A stretch of DNA of 64,000 nucleotides, taken from assembly GCA_045110675.1 (NCBI GenBank), contig JBGCGJ010000017.1, positions 248,001-312,000 on the forward strand. The letters run 5' to 3'. This document shows, in pieces, positions 17,841-26,644 of this stretch (within the stretch, counting starts at the first letter, position 1; every line of letters starts with the position of its first letter). Source of the DNA: JBALVT01 sp045110675 (lineage in GTDB: Bacteria > Pseudomonadota > Gammaproteobacteria > Pseudomonadales > Halieaceae). Under the pieces are notes generated by a model. The model had not been told where the DNA came from, searched no databases, and saw nothing but the letters and a program-made list of their open reading frames with translations. The position numbers and the translations under genes were made by a program.

Positions 17841-19526
17841 ATGAAGCAAGAAATCTCCCAGCTTATCCAACAAGCACTGGATGCACTGGCCGTTCAGGGT
17901 GAACTGCCATCGGATCTCGACGCCAAGATTCAAATTGATAGAACCCGCGACCAGAGCCACGGTGATCTGGCCAGCAATATCGCCCTTTCGCTGGCCAAAG
18001 CGGCGGGTAAAAAACCCAGGGAACTGGCCACGCAAATCTGCGCAGCGCTGCCCCAGTCAAACGTGCTGGATAGAACTGAGATCGCGGGCCCCGGATTCAT
18101 CAATTTTTTCCTCAGCACCGACAGCAGCCAAGCGGTAATTCGCCAGATACTCGAGCTAGGTGATCGCTTTGGCACTAGCGATACTGGCGCTGGCCGCAAA
18201 CTACAAGTGGAATTCGTGTCGGCCAATCCCACTGGCCCGCTGCACGTGGGTCACGGTCGCGGGGCGGCAGTGGGTGACTGCTTGTGCCGCCTGCTCACTG
18301 CAACCGGTTGGAATGTCAGTAGCGAGTTTTACTACAACGATGCCGGGGCACAAATAAAAAACCTGGCACTTTCGGTTCAAGCGCGCTGTAAAAATCTTGG
18401 GCCAGATGACAGCAGCTGGCCAGAAGACGGCTATCAAGGACAGTATATTGTTGATGTTGCCCAGGCGTATTTACGCGGAGAAACAATAGACTCCAAAGAC
18501 AAACACGTCACCGCCGCCGCTGATGCCAATGATCTGGACGCCATCCAGGATTTCGCAGTCGCCTATTTGAGACGTGAGCAAGACAGAGATCTGAAAGCAT
18601 TCGGCGTCGATTTCGACGAGTATTTTCTCGAGTCTTCTCTGTATGAATCCGGACAGGTAGAATCGACAGTCTCACGACTGATCGAAATGGGCCACACCTA
18701 CGAGCAGGATGACGCACTCTGGCTTCGCACCACTGACTTTGGCGACGACAAAGACCGAGTCATGCGCAAGAGTGACGGCGGCTACACCTATTTCCTACCC
18801 GACGTTGCCTACCATTTAAACAAGTGGCAGCGAGGTTTTGAACGGGTCATTAATGAACAAGGCGCCGATCATCACAGCACCGTCACTCGGGTAAGAGCGG
18901 GACTACAGGCGCTGCAAAAGGACATACCCGAGGGGTGGCCCGAGTATGTGCTGCACCAAATGGTCACGGTGATGCGCAATGGCCAGGAAGTGAAGCTCTC
19001 CAAACGTGCCGGCAGCTATGTGACACTCAATGATCTGATTGACGAGGTCGGCTGTGACGCCACCCGATACTTCCTGGCAGCGAGGGCACCGACCTCACAG
19101 ATCACATTCGATATAGATTTAGCGTTGTCACAGAGCAACGACAACCCTGTTTACTATATTCAATATGCACACGCTCGGGTGTGCAGCATGCTTCGAAAGC
19201 TGAGTGAGAATGACTGGGAATGGGAATTTGAGAACGCCAGTGAACACCTGAACCTACTGACTCAGGAGCAGGAAATAGCTTTGCTGCGCCGACTGGATCG
19301 ATATCCGGAAATCGTTGCCAATGCTGCGGCAAACTCGGAACCCCACAACATCGCTAACTACCTGCGCGAATTAGCCGGCGAGTTCCACACTTATTACAAC
19401 GCTCACAAAGCGCTGGTGGATGACAAACCCCTGCGAGATGCCCGGTTGGCACTAAGCCAGGCGGTACGCCAGGTTTTGGCGAACGGATTGGGTCTGTTGG
19501 GCCTGTCCGCACCGGAAACCATGTAG
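17841..19526 (+). CDS. argS: Arginyl-tRNA synthetase
   Basis: Charges tRNA-Arg. A class I synthetase of 561 residues: the N-terminal Add1 domain, then the HIGH motif as HVGH in ANPTGPLHVGHGRGAAVGD near residues 130-145. KMSKS is replaced by KLSKRAG near residue 390, as usual in this class. The C-terminal anticodon-binding DALR domain begins around residue 440. It follows priA, and the SPOR protein begins four bases after its stop, so those two are probably cotranscribed. Confidence 0.97.
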   Translation: MKQEISQLIQQALDALAVQGELPSDLDAKIQIDRTRDQSHGDLASNIALSLAKAAGKKPRELATQICAALPQSNVLDRTEIAGPGFINFFLSTDSSQAVIRQILELGDRFGTSDTGAGRKLQVEFVSANPTGPLHVGHGRGAAVGDCLCRLLTATGWNVSSEFYYNDAGAQIKNLALSVQARCKNLGPDDSSWPEDGYQGQYIVDVAQAYLRGETIDSKDKHVTAAADANDLDAIQDFAVAYLRREQDRDLKAFGVDFDEYFLESSLYESGQVESTVSRLIEMGHTYEQDDALWLRTTDFGDDKDRVMRKSDGGYTYFLPDVAYHLNKWQRGFERVINEQGADHHSTVTRVRAGLQALQKDIPEGWPEYVLHQMVTVMRNGQEVKLSKRAGSYVTLNDLIDEVGCDATRYFLAARAPTSQITFDIDLALSQSNDNPVYYIQYAHARVCSMLRKLSENDWEWEFENASEHLNLLTQEQEIALLRRLDRYPEIVANAAANSEPHNIANYLRELAGEFHTYYNAHKALVDDKPLRDARLALSQAVRQVLANGLGLLGLSAPETM

Positions 19527-19530
19527 AGCG

Positions 19531-20109
19531 ATGGCCCAGGATTACGCCAAGAAAAGAAGCAGCGCACGCGGGGGTAAATCCACAGCTCGCAAGCGCAAAA
19601 CGACCCGCAAACCAGGCAAAGAAACTGCCAGTGTTTGGCGTTGGTACGGAGCAGGTGTAATCACTGGGGTTTTGGCAAGCTTGTTTGTTTACCTCGGAAT
19701 GCTGCCCGCAGATCCTGGACCAACAGGGGCACCTCGCGCAGCCACTACAACAGCTCCAAAAGAAGAACCTCCAAAGCCCCGCTTTGACTTCTACACACTA
19801 CTACCCGAACAAACGATAGACGTAGAGGTAGATCCAGGAGAAATCGCCAAACATCGAACTAGCCCATCAACAGAGCTCTACCTGTTGCAGGCGGGTTCTT
19901 TCAGGCAGCGCGAAGATGCAGACCGGCGTCGCGCCGAGCTGATATTATTGGGGCTTGAACCCAAAATCGAAGACACTAGTGGCGATAACGGTCGCTGGTT
20001 CCGCGTTTACGTCGGCCCCTTCGAATCACGCTCACGATTGGCCAAAGCGCGAAGCCTAACCGCCGCCCAGAATATCGATACTCTGCTGTTAAAACGCGGA
20101 CAGCCCTAG
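19531..20109 (+). CDS. SPOR-domain membrane protein (FtsN-like)
   Basis: A 192-residue bitopic protein. The cytoplasmic N-terminus is very basic (Lys, Arg, Thr-rich, about 1-35), followed by one transmembrane segment (YGAGVITGVLASLFVYLGML, about 40-60), a Pro/Ala/Thr-rich linker, and a C-terminal SPOR domain (about 115-190) that begins LYLLQAGSFRQREDADRRRA and contains WFRVYVGPF. SPOR domains bind denuded septal glycan, so a role at the division site is likely, as with FtsN. The same gene sits between argS and hslV in Pseudomonas. Whether it is the functional FtsN cannot be decided here. Confidence 0.9.
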   Translation: MAQDYAKKRSSARGGKSTARKRKTTRKPGKETASVWRWYGAGVITGVLASLFVYLGMLPADPGPTGAPRAATTTAPKEEPPKPRFDFYTLLPEQTIDVEVDPGEIAKHRTSPSTELYLLQAGSFRQREDADRRRAELILLGLEPKIEDTSGDNGRWFRVYVGPFESRSRLAKARSLTAAQNIDTLLLKRGQP

Positions 20110-20187
20110 GATCATAGCCAAGCGCTCCGGCACTTGAATTTTTCGCACCACACCCCATATCTGCCAGACCAGCTGCAGGAGATCACA

Positions 20188-20727
20188 GTGGAACAATACA
20201 GAGGTACTACCATTCTCTCAGTACGTCGCGGTAACAGCGTTGTCATTGGAGGAGATGGACAAGTTTCAATGGGCAACACCGTGATGAAAGGCAATGCCCG
20301 CAAAGTGAGGCGTCTTTACAAGGATCAGGTTCTGGCTGGATTTGCCGGCGGAACTGCAGATGCATTTACCCTGTTTGAACTGTTCGAGGCTCAATTGGAG
20401 AAACACCAGGGTCAGTTGACTCGCGCCGCTGTGGAACTTGCCAAAGCCTGGCGTACAGAGCGATCGCTGCGACGCCTTGAAGCACTGCTGGCCGTCGCAG
20501 ACAAAACCACGTCACTGGTCATCACCGGCAACGGCGACGTAATCGAACCGGAAGACAATCTAATCGCTATCGGCTCTGGTGGACCATTTGCACAATCTGC
20601 CGCCAGGGCGTTATTGGACAACACTGAGCTGGACGCGCGCAGCATTGTCGAAAAAGGGCTTAGTATCGCCGGCGATATTTGCATCTACACCAACCACAAT
20701 CAAACGATCGAACAACTGGATTTTTAG
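20188..20727 (+). CDS. hslV: ATP-dependent protease peptidase subunit HslV (ClpQ)
   Basis: Threonine peptidase of the HslUV proteasome-like complex. I chose the GTG at 20188, which has a CAGGAG ribosome-binding sequence upstream and gives 179 residues. The encoded start is VEQYRG followed by the catalytic-type TTILSVRRG, so six residues would precede the active Thr (Thr7), compared with only Met in E. coli. The conserved VIGGDGQ, GNTVMKGNARKVRRLY, FAGGTADAFTLFELFE and GSGGPFAQSAA are all present. An ATG at 20134 would extend the tail without family support. hslU begins seven bases after the stop. Confidence 0.96.
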   Translation: MEQYRGTTILSVRRGNSVVIGGDGQVSMGNTVMKGNARKVRRLYKDQVLAGFAGGTADAFTLFELFEAQLEKHQGQLTRAAVELAKAWRTERSLRRLEALLAVADKTTSLVITGNGDVIEPEDNLIAIGSGGPFAQSAARALLDNTELDARSIVEKGLSIAGDICIYTNHNQTIEQLDF

Positions 20728-20734
20728 GTCTGAC

Positions 20735-22057
20735 ATGTCAAATATGACTCCGCGAGAAATTGTTCACGAGCTCGACAAACACATCATCGGGCAGGATTCC
20801 GCCAAGCGAGCCGTCGCGATCGCACTGCGAAATCGCTGGCGTCGGATGCAACTATCCGATGAACTTCGCGCTGAAATATCTCCCAAAAATATTCTTATGA
20901 TCGGCCCCACCGGCGTCGGTAAAACCGAAATCGCCCGACGTCTAGCCAAGCTTGCGAATGCACCGTTCATCAAGGTAGAAGCCACCAAGTTTACCGAAGT
21001 GGGCTATGTAGGCAGAGATGTCGAATCGATTGTTCGCGACTTGGTCGACATGGCCGTAAAAATGTTTCGCGAGCAAGAAATGGAAAAGGTGAGATTTCGC
21101 GCCGAGGAAGTGGCTGAGGAGCGAATATTGGATATTTTACTACCCCCAGCTCGGGACACCGAAGTAGACAACAACTCCAGCACACGACAGCTGCTGCGCA
21201 AAAAACTGCGCGAGGGAGAGTTGGATGACAAAGAAATTGAGCTGGAATTGAGTTCGCGTGCTCCCGGGGTCGAAATAATGGCCCCACCAGGCATGGAAGA
21301 GATGACCAATCAGCTGCAAGGCATGTTTTCCAACCTCTCCAAAGAACAACGGAAAACCCGCAAAATGCCGGTAAAGGCGGCTTTTAATGCGCTTTGCGAC
21401 GAGGAGGCCGCGACGCTGGTCAATGAGGAAGAACTCAAGCAAAAAGCGGTGACAGCCGCTGAACAAAACGGCATTGTTTTTATTGACGAGTTGGACAAAG
21501 TCGCCAAGCGAAGCGAGGGTGCAGGTGCCGATGTATCCAGAGAGGGTGTACAAAGAGATTTGCTACCCATCATTGAAGGCTCCACGGTCAGTACCAAACA
21601 CGGCATGATTAAAACCGACCATATTTTGTTTATCGCATCGGGTGCTTTTCACCTGGCCAAACCCTCGGATCTCATTCCGGAGTTGCAGGGGCGCCTGCCA
21701 ATTCGGGTCGAATTGTCGGCGCTCACACCGGAAGATTTCGAACGAATTCTGACAGAGCCAGACGCTTCGCTGACCGAACAGTATCAAGCACTGCTGAAAA
21801 CAGAGGGATTGGAAACCCAATTCACTGCCGAAGGACTTCGAAGAATTGCCGAAATTGCCTGGCAGGTAAACGAGAAGACCGAGAATATAGGTGCACGACG
21901 CCTGCATACCGTCATGGAACGCCTGCTCGAAGAAGCTTCCTTTGACGCGTCTGATGCCGGCGTAAAGAACGAACAGCTCGTAGTAGATGCAGAATTTGTA
22001 AACCAGCAGCTTCAGGAGTTGAGTGAGGACGAAGATCTGTCCCGCTTCATCCTCTAA
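20735..22057 (+). CDS. hslU: ATP-dependent protease ATPase subunit HslU (ClpY)
   Basis: AAA+ unfoldase partner of HslV. Starts at MSNMTPREIVHELDK (20735), giving 440 residues, close to E. coli at 443. Walker A is GPTGVGKTEIARR near residue 60, GYVGRDVE is the pore loop, and Walker B is IVFIDELDKVAK near residue 250; sensor and C-terminal regions include GARRLHTVMERLLEE. The C-terminus DEDLSRFIL resembles the typical HslU tail that inserts into HslV. It is cotranscribed with hslV, and a DUF971 gene follows 13 bp downstream. Confidence 0.98.
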   Translation: MSNMTPREIVHELDKHIIGQDSAKRAVAIALRNRWRRMQLSDELRAEISPKNILMIGPTGVGKTEIARRLAKLANAPFIKVEATKFTEVGYVGRDVESIVRDLVDMAVKMFREQEMEKVRFRAEEVAEERILDILLPPARDTEVDNNSSTRQLLRKKLREGELDDKEIELELSSRAPGVEIMAPPGMEEMTNQLQGMFSNLSKEQRKTRKMPVKAAFNALCDEEAATLVNEEELKQKAVTAAEQNGIVFIDELDKVAKRSEGAGADVSREGVQRDLLPIIEGSTVSTKHGMIKTDHILFIASGAFHLAKPSDLIPELQGRLPIRVELSALTPEDFERILTEPDASLTEQYQALLKTEGLETQFTAEGLRRIAEIAWQVNEKTENIGARRLHTVMERLLEEASFDASDAGVKNEQLVVDAEFVNQQLQELSEDEDLSRFIL

Positions 22058-22070
22058 AACAGGCATTGTG

Positions 22071-22463
22071 ATGACCGATACCAGTCCCAGACCCACAGGA
22101 ATCAAGCTTCATTCAAAATCGAAAGAGCTGGAGCTGATCTACGGTGCCGAAAAAAGCTACTCGCTAAGCTGCGAATTTCTGCGCGTTTTTTCTCCCTCCG
22201 CTGAAGTCAAAGGCCACGGAGCCGGTCAGGAAGTACTGCAAACAGGCAAAGCCAATGTGTCCATCACCGAGATCAAGCCAGTGGGAAACTATGCGCTGCA
22301 ACTGATTTTCGATGACGGACACGATACGGGATTGTATTCATTTGCCTACTTGAATGAGTTGTGCATGAATCATCAGCGCATGTGGCAATCCTATCTCGAC
22401 AAAATGAAGCAAGCAGGTGCCAACCGGGATCCCGACGTACAGGTCATACGACTGGGCCTTTAA
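22071..22463 (+). CDS. DUF971 (gamma-butyrobetaine hydroxylase-like N-terminal domain) protein
   Basis: A 130-residue protein of the DUF971 family. It holds LHSKSKELELIYGAEKSYSL, LSCEFLRVFSPSAEVKGHG, and the characteristic VGNYALQLIFDDGHDTGLYSF. The same domain forms the N-terminus of eukaryotic gamma-butyrobetaine dioxygenase and, in bacteria, occurs alone or with Fe-S cluster proteins; its biochemical role is not settled. In Pseudomonas the homologue also follows hslU, but there the pha polyester genes come next, whereas here ubiE follows after 98 bp. Start at 22071, 13 bp after hslU. Confidence 0.85.
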   Translation: MTDTSPRPTGIKLHSKSKELELIYGAEKSYSLSCEFLRVFSPSAEVKGHGAGQEVLQTGKANVSITEIKPVGNYALQLIFDDGHDTGLYSFAYLNELCMNHQRMWQSYLDKMKQAGANRDPDVQVIRLGL

Positions 22464-22561
22464 TCGAGGCCAGAGGTCGGACAGCAACTTCACAGCCACA
22501 ATACACTGAGGCCCACATCGCGTTACAATACGACGCTGCCCAGTTCGATAGTGGAGACCCC

Positions 22562-23311
22562 ATGAGCGACAAAAAGACCACGCATTTTGGTTATCAAGAA
22601 GTGGAGACTGAAAACAAAGCTTCCCTCGTAGCCGGGGTATTTCACTCGGTCGCAGCTCGCTACGATTTAATGAACGACTTAATGTCGGGCGGTATCCACC
22701 GGCTGTGGAAGCGTTTCACCATCGAAATTAGCGGTGTACGCAAAGGCAATTCAGTACTCGATATCGCCGGTGGCACCGGAGATCTCGCAGCCCGCTTCGC
22801 TGACATTGTTGGCCCAGAAGGCAAAGTCATACTCGCCGACATCAATGATTCGATGCTGCAAGTCGGCCGTGACAAACTGATCGACACCGGCAAATACTCA
22901 AATATCGACTGCGTGCAAGCGGACGCGCAAGACTTACCCTTCCCCGATGACAGCTTTGACTGCATTACCATCGCTTTTGGCTTGCGCAATGTGACTGACA
23001 AAGACGCCGCACTTCGGTCCATGCTGAGAGTGCTGAAGCCCGGTGGCCGACTACTGATACTGGAGTTTTCAAAACCAAAAAACGAGTTGCTTAGCAAAGC
23101 CTACGACGCCTATTCATTCAATGTGTTACCCGTCATTGGTAAAGTTGTCGCCAACGACAGCGAGAGTTATCAGTACCTGGCCGAGTCGATTCGTATGCAC
23201 CCCGATCAGGAAACCCTCAAGGACATGATGGAGGACGCAGGCTTTAGTCGCTGCGAATACCACGACATGACCGGAGGAGTGGTGGCGCTGCACAAGGGCA
23301 TCAAGGCCTGA
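22562..23311 (+). CDS. ubiE: Ubiquinone/menaquinone C-methyltransferase UbiE
   Basis: SAM-dependent C-methylation of demethylmenaquinol and the benzoquinol intermediate of ubiquinone synthesis. Start MSDKKTTHFGYQEV at 22562 gives 249 residues. The signature FHSVAARYDLMNDLMSGGIHRLWKR is followed by motif I VLDIAGGTGDLAARF; CITIAFGLRNVTDK and LRVLKPGGRLLILEF are the post-motifs. It is first of the ubiE-ubiJ-ubiB cluster; its stop overlaps the ubiJ start (TGATG). Confidence 0.97.
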   Translation: MSDKKTTHFGYQEVETENKASLVAGVFHSVAARYDLMNDLMSGGIHRLWKRFTIEISGVRKGNSVLDIAGGTGDLAARFADIVGPEGKVILADINDSMLQVGRDKLIDTGKYSNIDCVQADAQDLPFPDDSFDCITIAFGLRNVTDKDAALRSMLRVLKPGGRLLILEFSKPKNELLSKAYDAYSFNVLPVIGKVVANDSESYQYLAESIRMHPDQETLKDMMEDAGFSRCEYHDMTGGVVALHKGIKA

Positions 23312-23952
23312 TGACCCAAGTGATTAGCCCAACTGCACACACTGCGGTCCTGGCTACCCTGGAATCGGCGATAAATCACGCGCTGGATTTGGCACCAAAC
23401 TCGAAATCGGATCTTGCGGCATTGGAAGACAATGTCTTCCTGGTGCAGTGTACGTCTCCAGAAATTGATCTTTATCTGCAAGCCGGCAGTACAGGCATAA
23501 GACTTATGGGGGTCTACGAAGGAGAGATTACCACCCGCGTGCGCGGTGCAGCATCTGACTTTACCGAACTGGCCACCTCGGATGATCCCGCAGCCAGCCT
23601 GATCAACGGTAAACTGACTATCGATGGCGACAGCGCGCCTTTACTCCAATTGCAAAAAATCGTGAGTGAACTCGATCTCGACTGGGAGGCCCCTTTGGTA
23701 AACACGCTTGGCGATGTTGTTGGCCACCAAGTGGCCCAACTGCTGCGGGGGACATTCAGCTGGGGCCAACAGGCCTCGGGCAGCCTCGCCCGGCAGCTGG
23801 ACGAATTTATTCACGAGGAGGCTCGCTTGAGCCCTCCGAAGCTGGAGTTGGAAGACTTTTATCGGGAAGTTCAGGAACTGATGTTGCGAACAGAGCGACT
23901 GCAGTCGAGAACTGACCGCCTGCGCAAGCGTATTAACCAGCACAATACTTAG
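23311..23952 (+). CDS. ubiJ: Ubiquinone biosynthesis accessory factor UbiJ (SCP2 domain)
   Basis: Accessory factor of aerobic ubiquinone synthesis that holds lipid intermediates in the soluble Ubi complex. The 213-residue protein has an SCP2-like lipid-binding domain (about 25-125, with PEIDLYLQAGSTGIRLMG and LINGKLTIDGDSAPLLQLQ) and a C-terminal coiled coil (about 165-210). Position between ubiE and ubiB is diagnostic. Sequence similarity within this family is low, so the call relies partly on context. Confidence 0.9.
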   Translation: MTQVISPTAHTAVLATLESAINHALDLAPNSKSDLAALEDNVFLVQCTSPEIDLYLQAGSTGIRLMGVYEGEITTRVRGAASDFTELATSDDPAASLINGKLTIDGDSAPLLQLQKIVSELDLDWEAPLVNTLGDVVGHQVAQLLRGTFSWGQQASGSLARQLDEFIHEEARLSPPKLELEDFYREVQELMLRTERLQSRTDRLRKRINQHNT

Positions 23953-23959
23953 ATCAGCC

Positions 23960-25609
23960 ATGTCGCGAATTTCTCGATTATTGAAAATTGCCCATATAGC
24001 GTGCCGCTATCGCTTAGATGAATTCATCGATACGAGCTCCCTGCCCCTGTTTTACAAAACGATTTTGCGCCTGTCACCCACGCGCCTTTGGCAAACCCCC
24101 AACTTGTCGCGGGGAGCCCGATTACGATTGGCACTGGAAGAACTAGGTCCCATCTTCATTAAGTTCGGCCAGATGCTTTCCACCCGGCGGGATTTACTGC
24201 CCGATGACATCGCCGATGAGTTGGCGAAGCTGCAGGATGACGTGCCGCCTTTTCCGGAACAGGTATCGGTGACTATTATCGAAAAGGCTCTGGGCAAGTC
24301 GGTCGATCAGCTATTCGCAGATTTCGAATCGACTCCGATGGCCTCGGCCTCGGTAGCACAGATACACAAAGCAACTTTGCACAGCGGCGAAAAAGTGGTG
24401 GTGAAAGTTGTTCGTCCCGATATTGAACCGGTGATCCGCCAAGACATTGCCCTGATGCACACACTGGCAAAACTGGCATTCAAACATTTGCCAAACGGCC
24501 GACGACTGCGGCCTACCGAAGTGGTTAGTGATTACGAGCTCACCATACTGGACGAACTCGATATGGGCCGCGAGGCGGCGAACGCCTCTCAGCTACGACG
24601 CAACTTCGCCGATAGCAAACTGTTGTATGTACCGGAAGTCTACTGGGACTACACCTGCAAAAATGTTTTCGTCATGGAACGAATTTCAGGTATTGCAGTT
24701 ACCGACCTGACTACTCTCAAAACTTCAGGTGCCGACCTTAAACTGCTGGCAGAGCGCGGGGTAGAAATTTTCTTCACCCAGGTTTTTCGCGACAGTTTTT
24801 TCCATGCCGATATGCATCCTGGCAACATCTTCATCGACATCAGCGATCCTGCAGACCCGACCTACATTGCCGTTGACTGTGCCATTATCGGCAGTCTTAG
24901 TGACTCTGATCAGTACTACCTTGCGCGCGTTTTGCTGGGCATATTTCAACGCGATTACCGTGCGGTCGCGCAACTACATGTCGAATGCGGCTGGGTACCT
25001 GCGAACACCCGCGTGCAAGATTTCGAATCGGCCATGCGGGCTGTGTGCGAACCAATATTCGAGCGTCCCATCAGCGAAATATCCTTTGGACAACTGCTAG
25101 TGTATTTGTTCCAGACGGCGGGAAGATTCGATATGGAAGTGCAACCATCGCTGGTCTTGTTGCAGAAGACACTGTTGAATATCGAGGGTTTGGGCAGGCA
25201 GCTCTACCCAGAGTTAAACCTGTGGGATACCGCTCAGCCCTATCTCGAAGAATGGGTCAGAGATCGGTATTCACCGCAAAGCGTATTCAAGCAACTGCAG
25301 CGCCACGCTCCTTCATGGCTGGAACAACTTCCGCAGCTGCCAGATGCCATATTGGAAAGCCTGCAGAACTCTCGAGAAATCGATCAGGCAGCGATGGCCC
25401 CTATGCCACTTACGACAAACACAACCCTGCGAAACGAAGACCAAGGACCCTCAAGAAAACGCCTTACAGGTGCTGTGATCCTAATCGGCTGTGCAATTGT
25501 AACTGCAACCCCAGGGGGATGGCAGCAATTGGCGGAGACACCACCGCTGGCCTGGATATTAGCAGCGTGCGGAACCGCGCTACTGTTAAGCAAGGGCCCG
25601 AACCCATAA
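23960..25609 (+). CDS. ubiB: Ubiquinone biosynthesis regulatory kinase-like protein UbiB
   Basis: Atypical kinase/ATPase of the ABC1/COQ8 family, needed for ubiquinone synthesis. The 549-residue protein has the family-specific KxGQ motif in GPIFIKFGQMLSTRRDLLP (about 60-80), the Ala-rich loop SVAQIHKA that replaces the kinase glycine-rich loop, the Lys in VVVKVVRP, and the catalytic HADMHPGNIFI followed by AVDCAIIG (the DFG position reads DCA). Two C-terminal hydrophobic segments (about 500-540) anchor it to the membrane. Seven bases separate it from ubiJ. Confidence 0.96.
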   Translation: MSRISRLLKIAHIACRYRLDEFIDTSSLPLFYKTILRLSPTRLWQTPNLSRGARLRLALEELGPIFIKFGQMLSTRRDLLPDDIADELAKLQDDVPPFPEQVSVTIIEKALGKSVDQLFADFESTPMASASVAQIHKATLHSGEKVVVKVVRPDIEPVIRQDIALMHTLAKLAFKHLPNGRRLRPTEVVSDYELTILDELDMGREAANASQLRRNFADSKLLYVPEVYWDYTCKNVFVMERISGIAVTDLTTLKTSGADLKLLAERGVEIFFTQVFRDSFFHADMHPGNIFIDISDPADPTYIAVDCAIIGSLSDSDQYYLARVLLGIFQRDYRAVAQLHVECGWVPANTRVQDFESAMRAVCEPIFERPISEISFGQLLVYLFQTAGRFDMEVQPSLVLLQKTLLNIEGLGRQLYPELNLWDTAQPYLEEWVRDRYSPQSVFKQLQRHAPSWLEQLPQLPDAILESLQNSREIDQAAMAPMPLTTNTTLRNEDQGPSRKRLTGAVILIGCAIVTATPGGWQQLAETPPLAWILAACGTALLLSKGPNP

Positions 25610-25660
25610 TGAGAATATCGCCGGTATGTGCAATAATGCGCGGTCACAAAGGCATAAATC

Positions 25661-26062
25661 ATGATTGACGATAAGGCATTCACTGCACAGCTAAAATGGA
25701 ACGCGGAGGGACTTGTACCGGCCATCGCCCAAGACTGGCAATCCGGCGAGGTATTAATGCTCGCCTGGATGAACCGCGAATCTCTGGCGCTAACAGCGCA
25801 AGAGGGTCGTGCCATCTACTGGTCTCGTTCGCGCAAAGCCTTGTGGCGCAAAGGTGAAGAGTCTGGCCATGTGCAGAACTTAAAAGAACTGCGTATTGAT
25901 TGCGACGCCGATACCGTCTTGATGAAAGTTGAGCAAGTCGGCGGCATCGCCTGTCACACCGGTCGACGCAATTGTTTTTTTCAAAAACTGGACGGCTCGG
26001 GATGGCAAGTCACCGATGACGTCGTAAAGTCACCGGAAGAGATATACGGGAACCATCAATGA
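25661..26062 (+). CDS. hisI: Phosphoribosyl-AMP cyclohydrolase HisI
   Basis: Third step of histidine synthesis: opens the adenine ring of PR-AMP. The 133 residues are normal for the stand-alone enzyme. Motifs: DWQSGEVLMLAWMN, YWSRSRKALWRKGEESGH with metal-binding DCDAD, and the zinc-binding Cys in GGIACHTGRRNCFF. It overlaps hisE by four bases (ATGA). The hisI-hisE-tatABC order is conserved in relatives. Confidence 0.97.
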   Translation: MIDDKAFTAQLKWNAEGLVPAIAQDWQSGEVLMLAWMNRESLALTAQEGRAIYWSRSRKALWRKGEESGHVQNLKELRIDCDADTVLMKVEQVGGIACHTGRRNCFFQKLDGSGWQVTDDVVKSPEEIYGNHQ

Positions 26063-26403
26063 GCGATGTACTAAGCCAGCTCACGGAGATTCTGGAGAAC
26101 AGGAAATCCGCTGAAGCGAGCGAATCATACGTCGCCAGTTTGCATGAGCAGGGCCTGAACAAAATCCTGGAGAAGGTTGGAGAAGAATCCACCGAAGTCA
26201 TCCTGGCTGCAAAAGACGCCAACGTGACAGGTGACAAGTCAGCGCTTTTAGCCGAAACAGCGGACCTATGGTTTCACTGTATGGTTATGTTGTCGCATCT
26301 AGATGTAAATGCCGACCAGGTTTTGGAAATTTTGCGCGACCGTTTCGACATATCAGGCTTGGAAGAAAAAGCCTCGCGCAACAATACAAATAGTTCAACT
26401 TAA
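26059..26403 (+). CDS. hisE: Phosphoribosyl-ATP pyrophosphatase HisE
   Basis: Second step of histidine synthesis: hydrolyses PR-ATP to PR-AMP and PPi. The 114-residue all-alpha MazG-like protein has SYVASLHEQGLNKILEKVGEE with the metal-binding ExxE arrangement (EKVGEESTEVILAAKD) and LAETADLWFHCMVMLSH. It starts inside the hisI stop. tatA begins 20 bp after its stop, so the tat genes may share this transcript. Confidence 0.96.
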   Translation: MSDVLSQLTEILENRKSAEASESYVASLHEQGLNKILEKVGEESTEVILAAKDANVTGDKSALLAETADLWFHCMVMLSHLDVNADQVLEILRDRFDISGLEEKASRNNTNSST

Positions 26404-26423
26404 AGAAGATCACGGAGAAAATT

Positions 26424-26636
26424 ATGGGACTCGGCGGAATCAGTATTTGGCAACTTCTTATTATTCTTGCCATCGTAATCATGCTGTTTGGCACAAAGCG
26501 CTTAAGAAATATTGGTGGCGATCTGGGTAGCGCTGTTAAAGGTTTCCGCAAAAGCATGCAGGATGACGATGATCCAGACTCAAAACCAAAGGACGCCAAT
26601 GACGAAGGCTCTGAAAGTAGTGAGAAGGATAAGTAG
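26424..26636 (+). CDS. tatA: Twin-arginine translocase subunit TatA
   Basis: Forms the pore-like part of the Tat system for folded proteins. The 70-residue protein has a short N-terminal transmembrane helix (ISIWQLLIILAIVIMLFGT), the conserved FG hinge, an amphipathic helix (KRLRNIGGDLGSAVKGFRKS), and an acidic, Ser-rich tail. A CGGAGAA ribosome-binding site precedes the ATG. Spacing to tatB is 8 bp. Confidence 0.96.
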   Translation: MGLGGISIWQLLIILAIVIMLFGTKRLRNIGGDLGSAVKGFRKSMQDDDDPDSKPKDANDEGSESSEKDK

Positions 26637-26644
26637 TCCGAACA

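Noticed and set aside
21140..22105. Long minus-strand open frames inside hslU (137 and 180 codons)
   Set aside because: They are antisense shadows of the conserved hslU reading frame, without ribosome-binding sites or recognisable domains.
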